A stretch of DNA of 64,000 nt from Terriglobales bacterium (GTDB lineage Bacteria > Acidobacteriota > Terriglobia > Terriglobales > Acidobacteriaceae), in contig DATMAB010000027.1 of NCBI GenBank assembly GCA_035573675.1, forward strand, positions 186,001 to 250,000. The letters are read 5' to 3'. Each line of letters opens with the position of its first letter. Position 1 is the stretch's first letter. A program made the translations under genes and the position numbers. Below the pieces are notes generated by a model that saw nothing but the letters and a program-made list of their open reading frames with translations, was not told the origin of the DNA and ran no database searches. Positions 51,385 through 60,971 of this stretch are shown one piece after another.

Positions 51385-51972
51385 ATGATCGCCCATCTCC
51401 GCGGACGGCTTATTTCCAAGCATCCCAACCAGGCTGTGGTGGAGGCCGCGGGCGTCGGCTACGACGTGAACATCTCCATCCCTACGTTTTCCGGTTTGCC
51501 CGACGTGGGCCGCGAGGTGGCGCTCTTCGTCCACACCCACGTGCGCGAAGACGCGCTCGCGCTCTACGGCTTCCTGCACGCCGAAGAGAAGCAGCTCTTC
51601 GAGCGGCTGCTGCAGGTCTCGGGTATCGGGCCCAAGCTGGCCATCACGGTCTTGAGCGGGATGCCCGCGGAACAGCTTGTGGCGGCCATCCGCTCGGGCG
51701 ACGTGGCCCGGCTCACACGCATCCCCGGCATCGGTAAGAAGACCGCCGAGCGCATGGCCCTGGAGCTGCGCGACAAACTGGACGCGCTGGCCGGCGCCGT
51801 GCCCGCCGCGCCGGCGGCTTCGCCGGTCGAAGAAGACGTGCTCTCGGCGCTGCTCAACCTGGGCTACGGACGCCCGCAAGCCGAACGCGCCCTGGCCGCC
51901 GCCACCCGCAACGGCAAAGCCGATACCTTCGAAGCGCTGTTCCGCGAAGCTCTGGCCGCATTGACCCGCTAG
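51385..51972 (+). CDS. ruvA: Holliday junction branch-migration subunit RuvA
   Basis: 195 residues. OB-fold 1-62 (IAHLRGRLISKHPNQAVVEA), two HhH motifs (LLQVSGIGPKLAITVLSG, LTRIPGIGKKTAERMALEL), and the C-terminal RuvB-contacting domain after a Pro/Ala-rich linker (EEDVLSALLNLGYGRPQAER). With RuvB it moves Holliday junctions. RuvB and RuvC genes are not adjacent. TAAAAT at 51370-51375 is 9 bases from the ATG. The gene ends directly against the convergent protease-like gene. Confidence 0.97.
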   Translation: MIAHLRGRLISKHPNQAVVEAAGVGYDVNISIPTFSGLPDVGREVALFVHTHVREDALALYGFLHAEEKQLFERLLQVSGIGPKLAITVLSGMPAEQLVAAIRSGDVARLTRIPGIGKKTAERMALELRDKLDALAGAVPAAPAASPVEEDVLSALLNLGYGRPQAERALAAATRNGKADTFEALFREALAALTR

Positions 51973-52641
51973 CTACTGCTTTCCGGGCTCCAGCCAATTC
52001 GGCGGCTTGATGAAGGTGGCCTCGACGTCCAGGGTGCCGGCGAGCTCAGCGGCGTCGTCGCGGCCCTTGACGAAGGTGACGCGCTGCTGGTCGCCTTCGG
52101 CAAAGGGATCGAGCAGACGGAACTCTCGGATCTCGAACAGGCGGGCGCCGGTGGGCGCGATGTACTCGTCATAGATCACGCCCTGAACCAGGTAAGCGTG
52201 GCCACGCCACAGCAACAGGAAAGGATGCCCGCGGCGCAGCGCCAGGATCATCCAGTCGGCCTGCGCGGGCGGGCCGGGGAGGAAGCGCGCGGCCAGCCGC
52301 ACCTTGCGGCCGTCATCGAGCACGTATTCGCCGTTGATCGCGGAGGCAAGCTTTTCCGCGTCGCCGAGGGGCGAAACGCAGACCGTGCCGGCGTAGGCGC
52401 GCAGCAGCCAGAATTCCTGGCCGAGCTTGACGTCCTGGCGCTGGAGCAGCGTCTCCACACCGGCGGCCCATGACCAGTTGTCGCACTTCTGGCCGGCGCG
52501 GGCGACGGCGAGGTCGCCGATCTGTTCTTCCTGTGCGGGCTTCACCGCCAACGGCATGCCCTTCAGCTTCTTCGGATCCTGTGCCGAGGCTGCCAGGGCG
52601 CAGAGCACCAGGACGGACAGGAGCCGCAGTGCGCGTGCCAT
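51973..52641 (-). CDS. Exported papain-like (C39-type) protein with Cys-to-Ser change
   Basis: 222 residues from ATG 52641; the in-frame ATG at 52647 is a possible alternative. Signal peptide 1-20 (LLSVLVLCALAASAQD). The catalytic segment is AGQKCDNWSWAAGVETLL. In related cysteine peptidases the motif is NWCWAA, so the nucleophile is Ser57 here, with a Cys four positions earlier. The distal His is in LLWRGHAYLVQGVIYDEY. Either it is an inactive homologue or it uses the shifted Cys. Stop codons of this gene and ruvA abut. Confidence 0.7.
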   Translation of the reverse strand: MARALRLLSVLVLCALAASAQDPKKLKGMPLAVKPAQEEQIGDLAVARAGQKCDNWSWAAGVETLLQRQDVKLGQEFWLLRAYAGTVCVSPLGDAEKLASAINGEYVLDDGRKVRLAARFLPGPPAQADWMILALRRGHPFLLLWRGHAYLVQGVIYDEYIAPTGARLFEIREFRLLDPFAEGDQQRVTFVKGRDDAAELAGTLDVEATFIKPPNWLEPGKQ

Positions 52642-52777
52642 GGGCACAGTCTAGCGCGGACGACCGCAGGAAGCTTGGGTGGAGTATGCCCCCTACACCG
52701 GGTATTTGCGAATCAACGGGTTGCGGCGCAAGGTCCGGGAGGTCCTAGATTTCAATTGTCAGTTCTTGTCGTTCTTA

Positions 52778-54142
52778 TCATTTGCCGATGCAAAAACTGC
52801 TGAAGATGAGATTGAGGATGTCGTCGGCCGTAGTCGCGCCGGTGATGGCATCGAGCGGCCGCAGCGCGTTGTAGAGGTCGAGCAGCAGCATCTCGTGCGG
52901 AAGGCCCTCGCGCGTGGCGAGTTCGGCGGCGTCCAGTGCCGCGAGCGATTCCCGCACCAGCCCCTGGTGGCGGACGCTGGTAAGGAAGCCGGCTTCCTGC
53001 TCGCCGGAAGCCGCGCCTCCCAACTGGCCGCGGATCTCGTGCCGCAGATCGGCGATTCCCGCGCCCGTGAGTGCGGAGGTTCGCACCCGCACCATGCCGT
53101 TCACGGCGGGTTGTGGCCGCGGAACATCGCCGGCGAGATCGATCTTGTTCTCCACCACGATGGCACGGCGCTCGGCCACGAGCTTTAGCAGTTCTTCCTC
53201 CTGCTCGGCGGGCGGGCGCGAGGCGTCGAGCACGACCAGAGCGAGGTCGCAATCGGCCAGCGCTTCAAGCGATTTGCGCACACCGATGCTCTCGGCCTCG
53301 TCGAGCGCGTCGCGCAGGCCGGCGGTATCGACCAGGCGCACCGGGATGCCGTCGAGCGCCACGGTCTCGCTCACCAGGTCGCGGGTGGTTCCAGGTGAGG
53401 CGGTCACGATGGCGCGCTCCCGCTCCACCAGCCGGTTGAACAGGCTCGACTTGCCCACGTTCGGCCGCCCGACGATGGCCAGCGTCAGCCCCTCGTGCAC
53501 GAGCTTGCCGTAGGCGAACGAGGCTTCGAGTTCGGCCAGCGGCGCGCGCACGCGGGCGATTCCCGCCAGAATCTGCTCCGCGGGCAGGACCGGCACATCG
53601 TCCTCGGCAAAATCGATGCCGGCTTCGAGCCGAGCGATCAGTTCCACGAGCGCCTGCTTGATGGGCGCCAGGCGGTGTGACACCGCGCCGCCCAGTTGCT
53701 GCGCCGCCACCTTGGCCTGGTAGAGCGTCTGCGACTCGATGAGGTCGCGCACTGCCTCGGCCTGCGTGAGATCCAGCCGGCCGTTCAGGAAGGCGCGCAG
53801 GGTGAACTCACCGGGTTCAGCCGGGCGCGCGCCGCGCTCTAGGCACAGCTCCACCACGTGCCGCAGCACGACCGGAGCGCCGTGCGTCGAGATTTCTACC
53901 ACGTCTTCGGTGGTATAGGAGTGCGGTTTCTGGAAGAAGGTTGCGACCACCTCGTCGATCCGCTCACCCGTCTCCGGCTCGATCAGCTCGCCGAACACGG
54001 CGCGGTTGGGCTCGAGGTCGTGCTTCAGGCGGAGCAGCGGCAACGCGATGCTGCGCGCTTCCGATCCCGAGAGCCGCACCACACCGATGCCGCCGCGGCC
54101 GGGCGGGGTGGAGATGGCGACGATGGTGTCCTCCAGATGCAT
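52778..54142 (-). CDS. mnmE: tRNA modification GTPase MnmE (TrmE)
   Basis: 454 residues. N-terminal THF-binding domain (TIVAISTPPGRGGIGVVRLSG), central helices, then the inserted GTPase domain with GRPNVGKSSLFN (G1), TPGTTRDLV (G2), DTAGLRDALDEAE (G3), and the C-terminal CIGK redox/formyl motif (FCIGK). With MnmG it makes 5-carboxymethylaminomethyl on U34 of several tRNAs. It heads the conserved origin block; a TACAAT box is 14 bases upstream of the ATG. Confidence 0.97.
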   Translation of the reverse strand: MHLEDTIVAISTPPGRGGIGVVRLSGSEARSIALPLLRLKHDLEPNRAVFGELIEPETGERIDEVVATFFQKPHSYTTEDVVEISTHGAPVVLRHVVELCLERGARPAEPGEFTLRAFLNGRLDLTQAEAVRDLIESQTLYQAKVAAQQLGGAVSHRLAPIKQALVELIARLEAGIDFAEDDVPVLPAEQILAGIARVRAPLAELEASFAYGKLVHEGLTLAIVGRPNVGKSSLFNRLVERERAIVTASPGTTRDLVSETVALDGIPVRLVDTAGLRDALDEAESIGVRKSLEALADCDLALVVLDASRPPAEQEEELLKLVAERRAIVVENKIDLAGDVPRPQPAVNGMVRVRTSALTGAGIADLRHEIRGQLGGAASGEQEAGFLTSVRHQGLVRESLAALDAAELATREGLPHEMLLLDLYNALRPLDAITGATTADDILNLIFSSFCIGK

Positions 54143-54272
54143 GCCGTGCTACGGTGATTGTAGTGGCTTTGCGAGCCGCGGCATGGGCCCCCTCCGGCGG
54201 GGGACGAGCCGGAGCCGGCTGTGAATCCAGCCCGCGGCCGGCGTCATCCAAACCCGTCACAGGAGAAACGCC

Positions 54273-54797
54273 ATGACCGTGACCGATGAGATCCTGGAAG
54301 CCAACCGGCGCTACGCTGAAACCTTCCAGCTCGGGCATTTGCCCATGCCGCCGGCGAAGAAACTGGCCATCGTTGCCTGCATGGACGCGCGGCTGACCGT
54401 GGAGCAGGCGCTCGGCTTGAAGACCGGCGACGCGCACATCATCCGTAACGCCGGCGGGATCGTGACCGAGGACGCCTTGCGTTCTCTCATCCTTTCCCAC
54501 TACCTGCTGGGGACGCAGGAGTTTGTGGTCATCAATCACACGGGTTGCGGCATGCAGACCTTTCAGGAGGAAGAGTTCCGCAATCGGCTGTGGCGGGAGA
54601 CGGGTGCACGGGCGGCCAGCCCGGCCCACTTCTTCGCCTTCCGTGACCTGGAAGAGAACGTGCGCGAGCAAGTACTCAAGATCCGCTCGCATCCCTGGAT
54701 CCCGGCGCACATCCCCGTGCGCGGCTTCATCTATGACGTGACCACCGGAAGGCTGAGTGAAGTGGAACCCGGCGCGCGCCAGAGCATACCGGCGTAG
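54273..54797 (+). CDS. Beta-class carbonic anhydrase
   Basis: 174 residues. Zinc ligands Cys36 and Asp38 region (ACMDARL), His89 and Cys92 (INHTGCGMQ) and the catalytic Asp-Arg pair of MDAR are visible. RNAGGIVTEDALRSL is a family signature. It interconverts CO2 and bicarbonate. ATG has GGAG 8 bases upstream. It is inserted between mnmE and the rest of the origin cluster, in the opposite direction. Confidence 0.94.
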   Translation: MTVTDEILEANRRYAETFQLGHLPMPPAKKLAIVACMDARLTVEQALGLKTGDAHIIRNAGGIVTEDALRSLILSHYLLGTQEFVVINHTGCGMQTFQEEEFRNRLWRETGARAASPAHFFAFRDLEENVREQVLKIRSHPWIPAHIPVRGFIYDVTTGRLSEVEPGARQSIPA

Positions 54798-54825
54798 GGC
54801 GAGCCAGTTGCCGCGTTGAGGTCGC

Positions 54826-55713
54826 TCACGATTTCGCCGGCGGGCTCCCACCGGGCTCGCTGCGCTCGCCGGCGCTCGCGCCCGTGGGACGGCCCAAGCG
54901 GGCGAATTGCGCCTGCATGGTCTCGTAGATGCGGTCGATCTTGCTGTGCAGTTGCGCGACCTCGAGCTCGGCCTTGAGGTTGATTTGGTAGTCGAGGTCG
55001 GCCTTGAGCCGGTCTTTCGCCGACTGCCGGTTCTGCGACATCATGATCACCGGCGCCTGCAACGCAGCGATGGTGGACAGCGCCAGGTTCAGCAGGATGA
55101 ACGGAAACGGGTCGAACGCCCTCGACGCCAGGATGAAGGCGTTGAGGAACATCCAGCCGATCAGGAAAGCGCCGAAGATGAGAATGAAGGTCCAGGAACC
55201 GCCGAACGAGGCGACGCGGTCGGCAATGCGCTCCCCGACGGTCATGCGCTCTTCTTCCTCCTCGTTGGCGTTGCGCGTGACCTGACTGCGCAGCAGCTCG
55301 TCGGTCGACCGCAGGCGGCGGCCCAGGACGGTGAGCAGATCGAGCGCCGCCGGGGGATGACGCTTGAGGAACTCGAGCAGGTGCTCGCGGTCGAGGGTGA
55401 GCACTTCGGTGTCCTCGACGGCCACGGCGGAAGCGGTGCGCGCGCCGCCATCGAGCAGGGAGATCTCGCCGAACAGGTCGCCCGGGCCGTTCTCCGCCAG
55501 GATGATCTTCTCGCCTTCGTAGTTCTCCACGAACACCTGGACGCTGCCGGAGCGCACCACGTAAAGGCAGTCGCCGGCATCGCCGAAGGAGAAGATGGTG
55601 TCGCCCTTGTCGAAATGCCGGGCGCTCAGGACCTCGGCCAGGGTGCGGCGCTGCTTCGCGCCCAGCAGGGAGAACAACGGGACTTCGGCCAGCAGTTCCA
55701 CTTCCGTCGCCAT
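54826..55713 (-). CDS. cNMP-binding / DUF1003 fusion membrane protein
   Basis: 295 residues from ATG 55713 with GAGGTG. Cyclic-nucleotide-binding domain 1-120 (FSFGDAGDCLYVVRSGSVQV, GPGDLFGEISLLDGGARTAS). DUF1003 follows with two transmembrane helices (FILIFGAFLIGWMFLNAFIL, FILLNLALSTIAALQAPVIM), then a coiled-coil tail (LDYQINLKAELEVAQLHSKI). Likely a membrane protein gated by a nucleotide ligand. Function is unknown. Confidence 0.88.
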   Translation of the reverse strand: MATEVELLAEVPLFSLLGAKQRRTLAEVLSARHFDKGDTIFSFGDAGDCLYVVRSGSVQVFVENYEGEKIILAENGPGDLFGEISLLDGGARTASAVAVEDTEVLTLDREHLLEFLKRHPPAALDLLTVLGRRLRSTDELLRSQVTRNANEEEEERMTVGERIADRVASFGGSWTFILIFGAFLIGWMFLNAFILASRAFDPFPFILLNLALSTIAALQAPVIMMSQNRQSAKDRLKADLDYQINLKAELEVAQLHSKIDRIYETMQAQFARLGRPTGASAGERSEPGGSPPAKS

Positions 55714-55829
55714 GGTCATCACCTCGCCGCGCTCGCCACGGCGGGCCGCGGTCCAGCGCATCATGCCAAGTTAAGGGAACGAGCGCCAGTCATTTTGTGG
55801 GAAGGCGCAGAAGGAAATTGACGAAAGAT

Positions 55830-58322
55830 TCATTGGTTCATCGAAGATTGGCGAGTCCCTTCGCGCGTGGTCAGCGAGACAAGGCGTCCCCCGCGGTCGA
55901 CCGAAGCCGGACGAGAGAGGCTTGCGGCCAGTTCATCCCAACGGATTTTGAGCTGCAACATGAACTGTTCAAAGGCAGGGTCGCCCTGTAGTTTGCGCAT
56001 GCTGGGGTTGGCGCGGAACAGGGGATAGTTCGGCATTCCGCTGTCAGCCAAACGCTTGAGCCACGCGACCGCCTCGGCTTTCCTCCCCAGCTCGGCTTGG
56101 GCACCCGCGATAAGGAAGGCCGCATGGTGGAAGTGGTCCGTGTCTTTGCCAAACTGGTACGCAGTGTCGATCTCGCGCAGGGCGTCACGCTGTTTGCCCT
56201 CGCGAGCAAAGAGCAGGGCCCGCGCCGCCGCCACATCTGCCAGGTCGGGCCCGCCGCCACGATGAGTTGCCGTGCCCTGCTTCAGCTTAAGGAGGTCCAC
56301 TACCTCCCAAGCCTCCTTCTGCCGGTCCAGATAGGCCAAAGTAACAGCCTTTTCGGCGTTCACGATGTTATTGCGCTCGAATTGTTCTAGGGCCTCGGCA
56401 AAGCGGCCCGATTGCCACAGCGCGCGCGCCATGCGGAACTTCGCACCTTCAAAATGCGGGTTCAGGCGCAGTGTGGCCCGGAACTCCTCAATCGCCTCCT
56501 GATGCAGACCGGCATGGGTCAGTTCGGAGCCGAGGCTTTGGTGGCCCTCGGCAAGATTGGGGTTCAAGACAAGGGCGTGACGGTAATCCGCCACTGCCTG
56601 GGCGATATCGAAGCCGCGCAGCTTGGTGTAGTACAGCCGGCCGCGAATCACGTAAGCCGGGGCGAGGTTGGGATCGAGCGCCAGGGCCTTGCCCAGGGCC
56701 ACGAAAGCCTTCTCGTCGTACTCGTTGCCACCCTGCCACGCAAAGATCTTTCCCACCGAGCCTGCGGCCAGGGCGACATAGGCGTCGGCGAAATTCGGAT
56801 CCAGGGCAATGGCTTGCTCGGCGTTGGCGATTGCGGCGTCGACATCCTCCACGCTGCGAAAGACCGATTGCAGCCGGTAGGTCGCCCGCAGATAGGCCTC
56901 GTAGGCCTGGGGATTCCGCGTGGCGGCCGATTCAAAGCGCTGCTGCTCCTGAGGCGTGAGCGTGAGCTGGATCTCGCGAGCGATCTCCCGGGCGACCTCG
57001 CGCTGGAGACGGATCACATCGGCGGCCGATGGGGTGTAGCTCTTGGACCACAGATGCTGGTCGGTCGAGCCGTCAATGAGCTGCACCGTAATGCGGGCCT
57101 GATCGTCGAAGCGCAAAACCGAGCCTTCAATCACCGCATCCACGTCGAGTTCGCGAGCGATCTCGCGCACCGACTTCGATGGCTCCCGATAGCGGCCGGC
57201 CGAGGTGCGGGATATCACGCGCAGCGAGACCAGCGACGCCATCTCATTGGTCAGCTCCTCGGTCATGGCCTCTGCAAAGTACTCCTGCGCGGGGTCGCCG
57301 GAAAGATTCTTCAAGGGCAACACCACCAGCGAGCGGATGTGGCCGGTGCGCGAGGGCACGTTCTGCCGGCGCAGAAGCCAGTACCCTGCGCCGGCCGCAA
57401 TCACCAGTAGGAGCACCACAGCGGGCACCAGGCGGCGCAGCCTCGGCCTGGCCGCCGCCGGCTGGACCACGACGCCCGTCGAAAGCTCGGTGGAAGCAAC
57501 CAGCCGGCGCAAGTCCACCATGAGCTCGCGGGCCGACTGGTAACGATTCTCCGGGTCCTTCTCCAGACACTTGAGGATGATGCGCTCCAACTCGGGACTG
57601 AGTTCCGGGTGCGCCGAACGCGGGGGGGCCGGCGGTCGGTTTAGGATGGCATCGGTGAGCGTAGTGGCCAGCTTCTGGTCAAAAGGACGTCGGCCGGTCG
57701 CCATTTCATAGAGCACGGCGCCCATCGCCCACAGATCGGTGCGGGCGTCCAGCGGCTCGCCCCGCAGCTGTTCCGGAGCCATGTAGGGCAAGGTGCCCTC
57801 CACGGCCTGGGCCGAACTCAGAGTAGCGGTGACGGTGTCAGCCCCCGCGGGTTGCAAGAGCTTGGCAAGCCCGAAGTCGAGCACCTTGACCTGCTTCTTG
57901 GGCGTCAGGCGAATGTTGCCCGGCTTGAGGTCGCGGTGAATAATGCCTTGCTGGTGGGCCTCGTCGAGCGCCGCTGCCACCTGCTCGGCCGCGCGGATGA
58001 GTTCCTTTCCCGGCAGGGGACCACGCTGAAGCAGAACATCGAGCGATTCGCCGGCCACATGCTCCATCACCAGGAAGTCGGCGCCGTCCTCATGATCGAA
58101 GTCGTGCACCGTGGCGATGTTGGCGTGATTCAGCCGGGCGAGGGCAAGGGCTTCGTTGCGGAAGCGGCGACGCGCGGATTCGTCGGAGAAGGTCCCGGCG
58201 GGAAGGAACTTGATGGCGACGTGGCGGTCGAGCCGGTCATCGTGGGCCCGGTACACCTCGCCCATACCGCCTTCGCCAATCTTCTCGACGATGGTGTAGC
58301 GACCTAGCCTGGCTCCAACCAC
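55830..58322 (-). CDS. Ser/Thr protein kinase with FlgO-like and TPR domains
   Basis: 830 residues. Kinase domain 8-270: G-loop GEGGMGEVYRA, Lys38, HRDLKPGN (129-136), DFGLAKLL, APEQ. One membrane helix near 300-320 (LVPAVVLLLVIAAGAGYWLL). It is followed by a TolB/FlgO-like domain (VVLPLKNLSGDPAQEYFAEA) and about seven TPRs (for example ADYRHALVLNPNLAEGHQSL, EEFRATLRLNPHFEGA). This layout is typical of acidobacterial one-component sensor kinases. The last codons (SSMNQ) fall in an interspersed repeat that supplies the stop. Ligand unknown. Confidence 0.93.
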   Translation of the reverse strand: MVGARLGRYTIVEKIGEGGMGEVYRAHDDRLDRHVAIKFLPAGTFSDESARRRFRNEALALARLNHANIATVHDFDHEDGADFLVMEHVAGESLDVLLQRGPLPGKELIRAAEQVAAALDEAHQQGIIHRDLKPGNIRLTPKKQVKVLDFGLAKLLQPAGADTVTATLSSAQAVEGTLPYMAPEQLRGEPLDARTDLWAMGAVLYEMATGRRPFDQKLATTLTDAILNRPPAPPRSAHPELSPELERIILKCLEKDPENRYQSARELMVDLRRLVASTELSTGVVVQPAAARPRLRRLVPAVVLLLVIAAGAGYWLLRRQNVPSRTGHIRSLVVLPLKNLSGDPAQEYFAEAMTEELTNEMASLVSLRVISRTSAGRYREPSKSVREIARELDVDAVIEGSVLRFDDQARITVQLIDGSTDQHLWSKSYTPSAADVIRLQREVAREIAREIQLTLTPQEQQRFESAATRNPQAYEAYLRATYRLQSVFRSVEDVDAAIANAEQAIALDPNFADAYVALAAGSVGKIFAWQGGNEYDEKAFVALGKALALDPNLAPAYVIRGRLYYTKLRGFDIAQAVADYRHALVLNPNLAEGHQSLGSELTHAGLHQEAIEEFRATLRLNPHFEGAKFRMARALWQSGRFAEALEQFERNNIVNAEKAVTLAYLDRQKEAWEVVDLLKLKQGTATHRGGGPDLADVAAARALLFAREGKQRDALREIDTAYQFGKDTDHFHHAAFLIAGAQAELGRKAEAVAWLKRLADSGMPNYPLFRANPSMRKLQGDPAFEQFMLQLKIRWDELAASLSRPASVDRGGRLVSLTTREGTRQSSMNQ

Positions 58323-58375
58323 AAACTCACCCGGCAGGCATGTTAGGACGGCGACTGAGGACCGTCAAACGGACG

Positions 58376-58936
58376 CTAGCGTCCTTTGCGGAAGCTCTTC
58401 ACGTGGGGGCTGGCGCCGGGTCGGGGAGCGCCCGGTTTGTAGTCCTTGGGGAAGATGACGACGTAGCGGCGTCCGCCCTCGCCCTGACTTTCACTGCGCA
58501 GATCGGGAAAGTCGCGCACGGCCAGATGGAGCACGCGGCGCTCGCGCGCGGTCATGGGACTGAACTCGTAGGGCATACCGGTCTTGCGGACCTTTTCGGC
58601 GGCGACCGCAGCCGTCATGCGCAGCTCTTCCAGACGCAGCGCTTTGTAGTTCTGGCAGTCGAAGCTGACCTTGTCGTGCTCTTCCGGCTCCAGGCGCAGC
58701 GCCTTGAGGGCGATGTGCTCCATCGCGCGCAGGAGTTCGGCGCCGCGTTCCAGCACCAGCGGACTGTCGGGGCCGGAAAGGTCCACCAGGATCTCGGGCG
58801 TTTCCCAATCGCGATCGGCGGGCACAGGCGGATCCACCACGATGCGGTAGCGCAGGCGGAAGCCGCCCTCGGTGACCAGCGTCTTCAGCAGGTGCTCGAT
58901 CTTGCGCGCCGCGGCGACCTTGTCTTCGATGGGCAT
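58376..58936 (-). CDS. jag: Jag/KhpB-type KH-R3H RNA-binding protein
   Basis: 186 residues. KH-like domain (about 35-115) and R3H domain (MTARERRVLHLAVRDFPDLR, SESQGEGGRRYVVIFP). It binds RNA and helps YidC-related insertion and cell division in other bacteria. It sits 38 bases downstream of yidC in the conserved gene order. A TATAAT at 58956-58951 is 14 bases upstream of its ATG, giving it a possible own short-leader promoter. Confidence 0.9.
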   Translation of the reverse strand: MPIEDKVAAARKIEHLLKTLVTEGGFRLRYRIVVDPPVPADRDWETPEILVDLSGPDSPLVLERGAELLRAMEHIALKALRLEPEEHDKVSFDCQNYKALRLEELRMTAAVAAEKVRKTGMPYEFSPMTARERRVLHLAVRDFPDLRSESQGEGGRRYVVIFPKDYKPGAPRPGASPHVKSFRKGR

Positions 58937-58950
58937 GGCGACGAAGGACG

Positions 58951-58956
58951 ATTATA
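58951..58956 (-). promoter_or_regulatory. TATAAT box of jag
   Basis: TATAAT on the minus strand 14 bases before ATG 58936; predicted leader about 8 bases. Confidence 0.4.
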
Positions 58957-58974
58957 AGAGCTCGGTCCGGCGTT

Positions 58975-60726
58975 TCATTTCTTGCGCTTCTGCTGCTTCT
59001 TTTCAATCTCGGCGCGCATCTCGCGCCCGAAGCTGGAGCGGTTGACCAGGATCTGCTGCACGAAGCTGATCACGTTGCCGGCCGACCAGTAGAGGCCCAG
59101 TCCGGCGGAGAGCGTGATGCTGATCACCCCCAGCATCACCGGCATCATCACGCTCATCATCTTCTGCTGCATGGGGTCCATGCCGGCCTGCGGCGTGATG
59201 CGCTGCACAAGGAACATGCTCACCACGATGCCGATGGGCAGCAGGTAGTACGGATCGGGCGCGGCCAGGTCCTTCACCCACAACCAGGGGGCGTGGCGCA
59301 GCTCGATGGCCACGGTCAGCATGGTGTAGAACGCGATCAGGAACGGGAACTGCAGCAGCAGCGGGATGCATCCGCCGGCGGGGTTGATCTTCTCGCGCTT
59401 GTAGATGGCGGCGATCTCCGCGTTCATCTCCTGCTTCTTGGGATCGTTGAACTTGTACTTTTTGTACTTTTCCTGGACCGCCTTGATCTGCGGCGCCACC
59501 TTCTGCATCTTGAGCGCCGACTTCATGCTGGAAAGGCGCAGCGGCAGCAGGGCCACGTTGATGATCACGGTGAGGATAAGAATGGACCAGCCCCAGTTGG
59601 CGACCCAGTGGTCGTGCGTCCACTTCAGCCACAGGAAAAGCGGCCGCGCGATGAAGCCGAAGAAGCCGAAGTCCACCAGGCCCTTGAGGTCGGGCGCCCA
59701 GCCGAGGTCCGCAGCCAGGGGCGTGGCGTGCACCGAGCCCAATACGTCCAGACTCTTCGGACCGACGAAGATGCGGGTGCTGGTGACGCCGCGCGGGTCG
59801 CCCACCGCGGCTCCCAGGATGGGAACAGGTTTCTTGCCGCCCTCGGGCTTGGCCGGGTCTTCAGGAATCTCCATCCCTTCGTGCAGGGTGACGAGCGCGG
59901 CGTGACCCGGATCGTCGGGCAGGAACACGACGCCGAAATATTGGCCCTCGACGCCCGCCCAGTGGAGAGGGCCGGGCAGCGTGTTGCCGCCGCTGACTTT
60001 CTTGGGCTCCAGGCGCTCGATCTTGCCGCCGTTCTGCCAGACGATGCGTGCGTGCGCGAACTGCGCGGGAAGGTGCTGGTCGCCGAAGGCTGAAGGCCAT
60101 GCTGGATACGCCGGCTGCAGCGAGCCTTTGTAGGTGACCGACGTCTCGACGTGCACGACGTAGGAGTGGTCGAAGCGGAAGACCTTGCGGACACTGGTTT
60201 CGCCGTCGGCGTATTCGAAAATGATGTCCGCAGGCGCAGTGAGAGCGCCGCCGGCGCTGGCGACATAGAGCGCTTCGTTGAGCTTCTTGCGCAGGGTGGC
60301 GTCGTAGGTCCAGAGCGACAGCGGGTAGCCGTATTTCTCGGCCGAGAGCGTGTGCACCAGCTCGAGCGGCTGGCCACCGGGCTTGTCCTGGAATTTCTTC
60401 AGCACCCAGGACTTCACCTGCGCGCCGCGGTTGGTGAAGGTGATGCGGTAGAGGTCGTTCTCGATGACGGCCTCGGATTCGGCCTGCGCCTGAATGCCGG
60501 CCACGGGCGCCGCGGGAGCAGCTTGCGCCGCAACTGCGGGCGCGGGCGCAGCCGGCGGAGTCGCGGCCGGGGCCGGCGCGGTTTCCGGGGCCGGCGGCTG
60601 CGGCTTCTGCACGTAGCGCGAGACCAGCGGCTGCATCACCATCAGCACCAGGAAGGTGAGCGCGAAGGCCAGCAGCAGACGCCTCTCCATGCCGGGATCT
60701 TGCTGGGGGTTCTGGAACTCGCTCAA
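58975..60726 (-). CDS. yidC: Membrane protein insertase YidC
   Basis: 583 residues. N-terminal helix ([20 protein letters not shown]), Pro/Ala-rich linker, large periplasmic P1 domain ([20 protein letters not shown]), then the five-helix OXA1 core ([20 protein letters not shown] with the conserved Arg region, [34 protein letters not shown]). It inserts inner-membrane proteins with or without SecYEG. The start overlaps yidD by 4 bases, so translation is coupled. The C-terminal KKQQKRKK tail is basic and could contact ribosomes. Confidence 0.97.
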   Translation of the reverse strand: MSEFQNPQQDPGMERRLLLAFALTFLVLMVMQPLVSRYVQKPQPPAPETAPAPAATPPAAPAPAVAAQAAPAAPVAGIQAQAESEAVIENDLYRITFTNRGAQVKSWVLKKFQDKPGGQPLELVHTLSAEKYGYPLSLWTYDATLRKKLNEALYVASAGGALTAPADIIFEYADGETSVRKVFRFDHSYVVHVETSVTYKGSLQPAYPAWPSAFGDQHLPAQFAHARIVWQNGGKIERLEPKKVSGGNTLPGPLHWAGVEGQYFGVVFLPDDPGHAALVTLHEGMEIPEDPAKPEGGKKPVPILGAAVGDPRGVTSTRIFVGPKSLDVLGSVHATPLAADLGWAPDLKGLVDFGFFGFIARPLFLWLKWTHDHWVANWGWSILILTVIINVALLPLRLSSMKSALKMQKVAPQIKAVQEKYKKYKFNDPKKQEMNAEIAAIYKREKINPAGGCIPLLLQFPFLIAFYTMLTVAIELRHAPWLWVKDLAAPDPYYLLPIGIVVSMFLVQRITPQAGMDPMQQKMMSVMMPVMLGVISITLSAGLGLYWSAGNVISFVQQILVNRSSFGREMRAEIEKKQQKRKK

Positions 60727-60971
60727 ATCGTGTCCGCCTTCAGTGAAGTGGAGGAGGCCGGTTCAGGGACGGGATCGTAGCCGCCGCGCACGAACGGATG
60801 GCAGCGCAACAAGCGCCACAGCGCCAGCGCCGACCCGCGCACCACGCCGTGGCGCTCCAGCGCCTCCAGCGCATATTCAGAGCAGGTCGGCGTGTAGCGG
60901 CAGGCGGGCGGCAGCAGCGGCGACAGCAGCCGCTTGTAGGCGCGCAAGAAAGATGTGAGCACGACCTTCAT
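60723..60971 (-). CDS. yidD: Membrane protein insertion efficiency factor YidD
   Basis: 82 residues. Family signature [37 protein letters not shown], here in segments; Cys-rich [13 protein letters not shown] and [16 protein letters not shown] are both present. Helps YidC-dependent insertion. Overlaps rnpA upstream and yidC downstream by 4 bases each. Confidence 0.96.
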   Translation of the reverse strand: MKVVLTSFLRAYKRLLSPLLPPACRYTPTCSEYALEALERHGVVRGSALALWRLLRCHPFVRGGYDPVPEPASSTSLKADTI

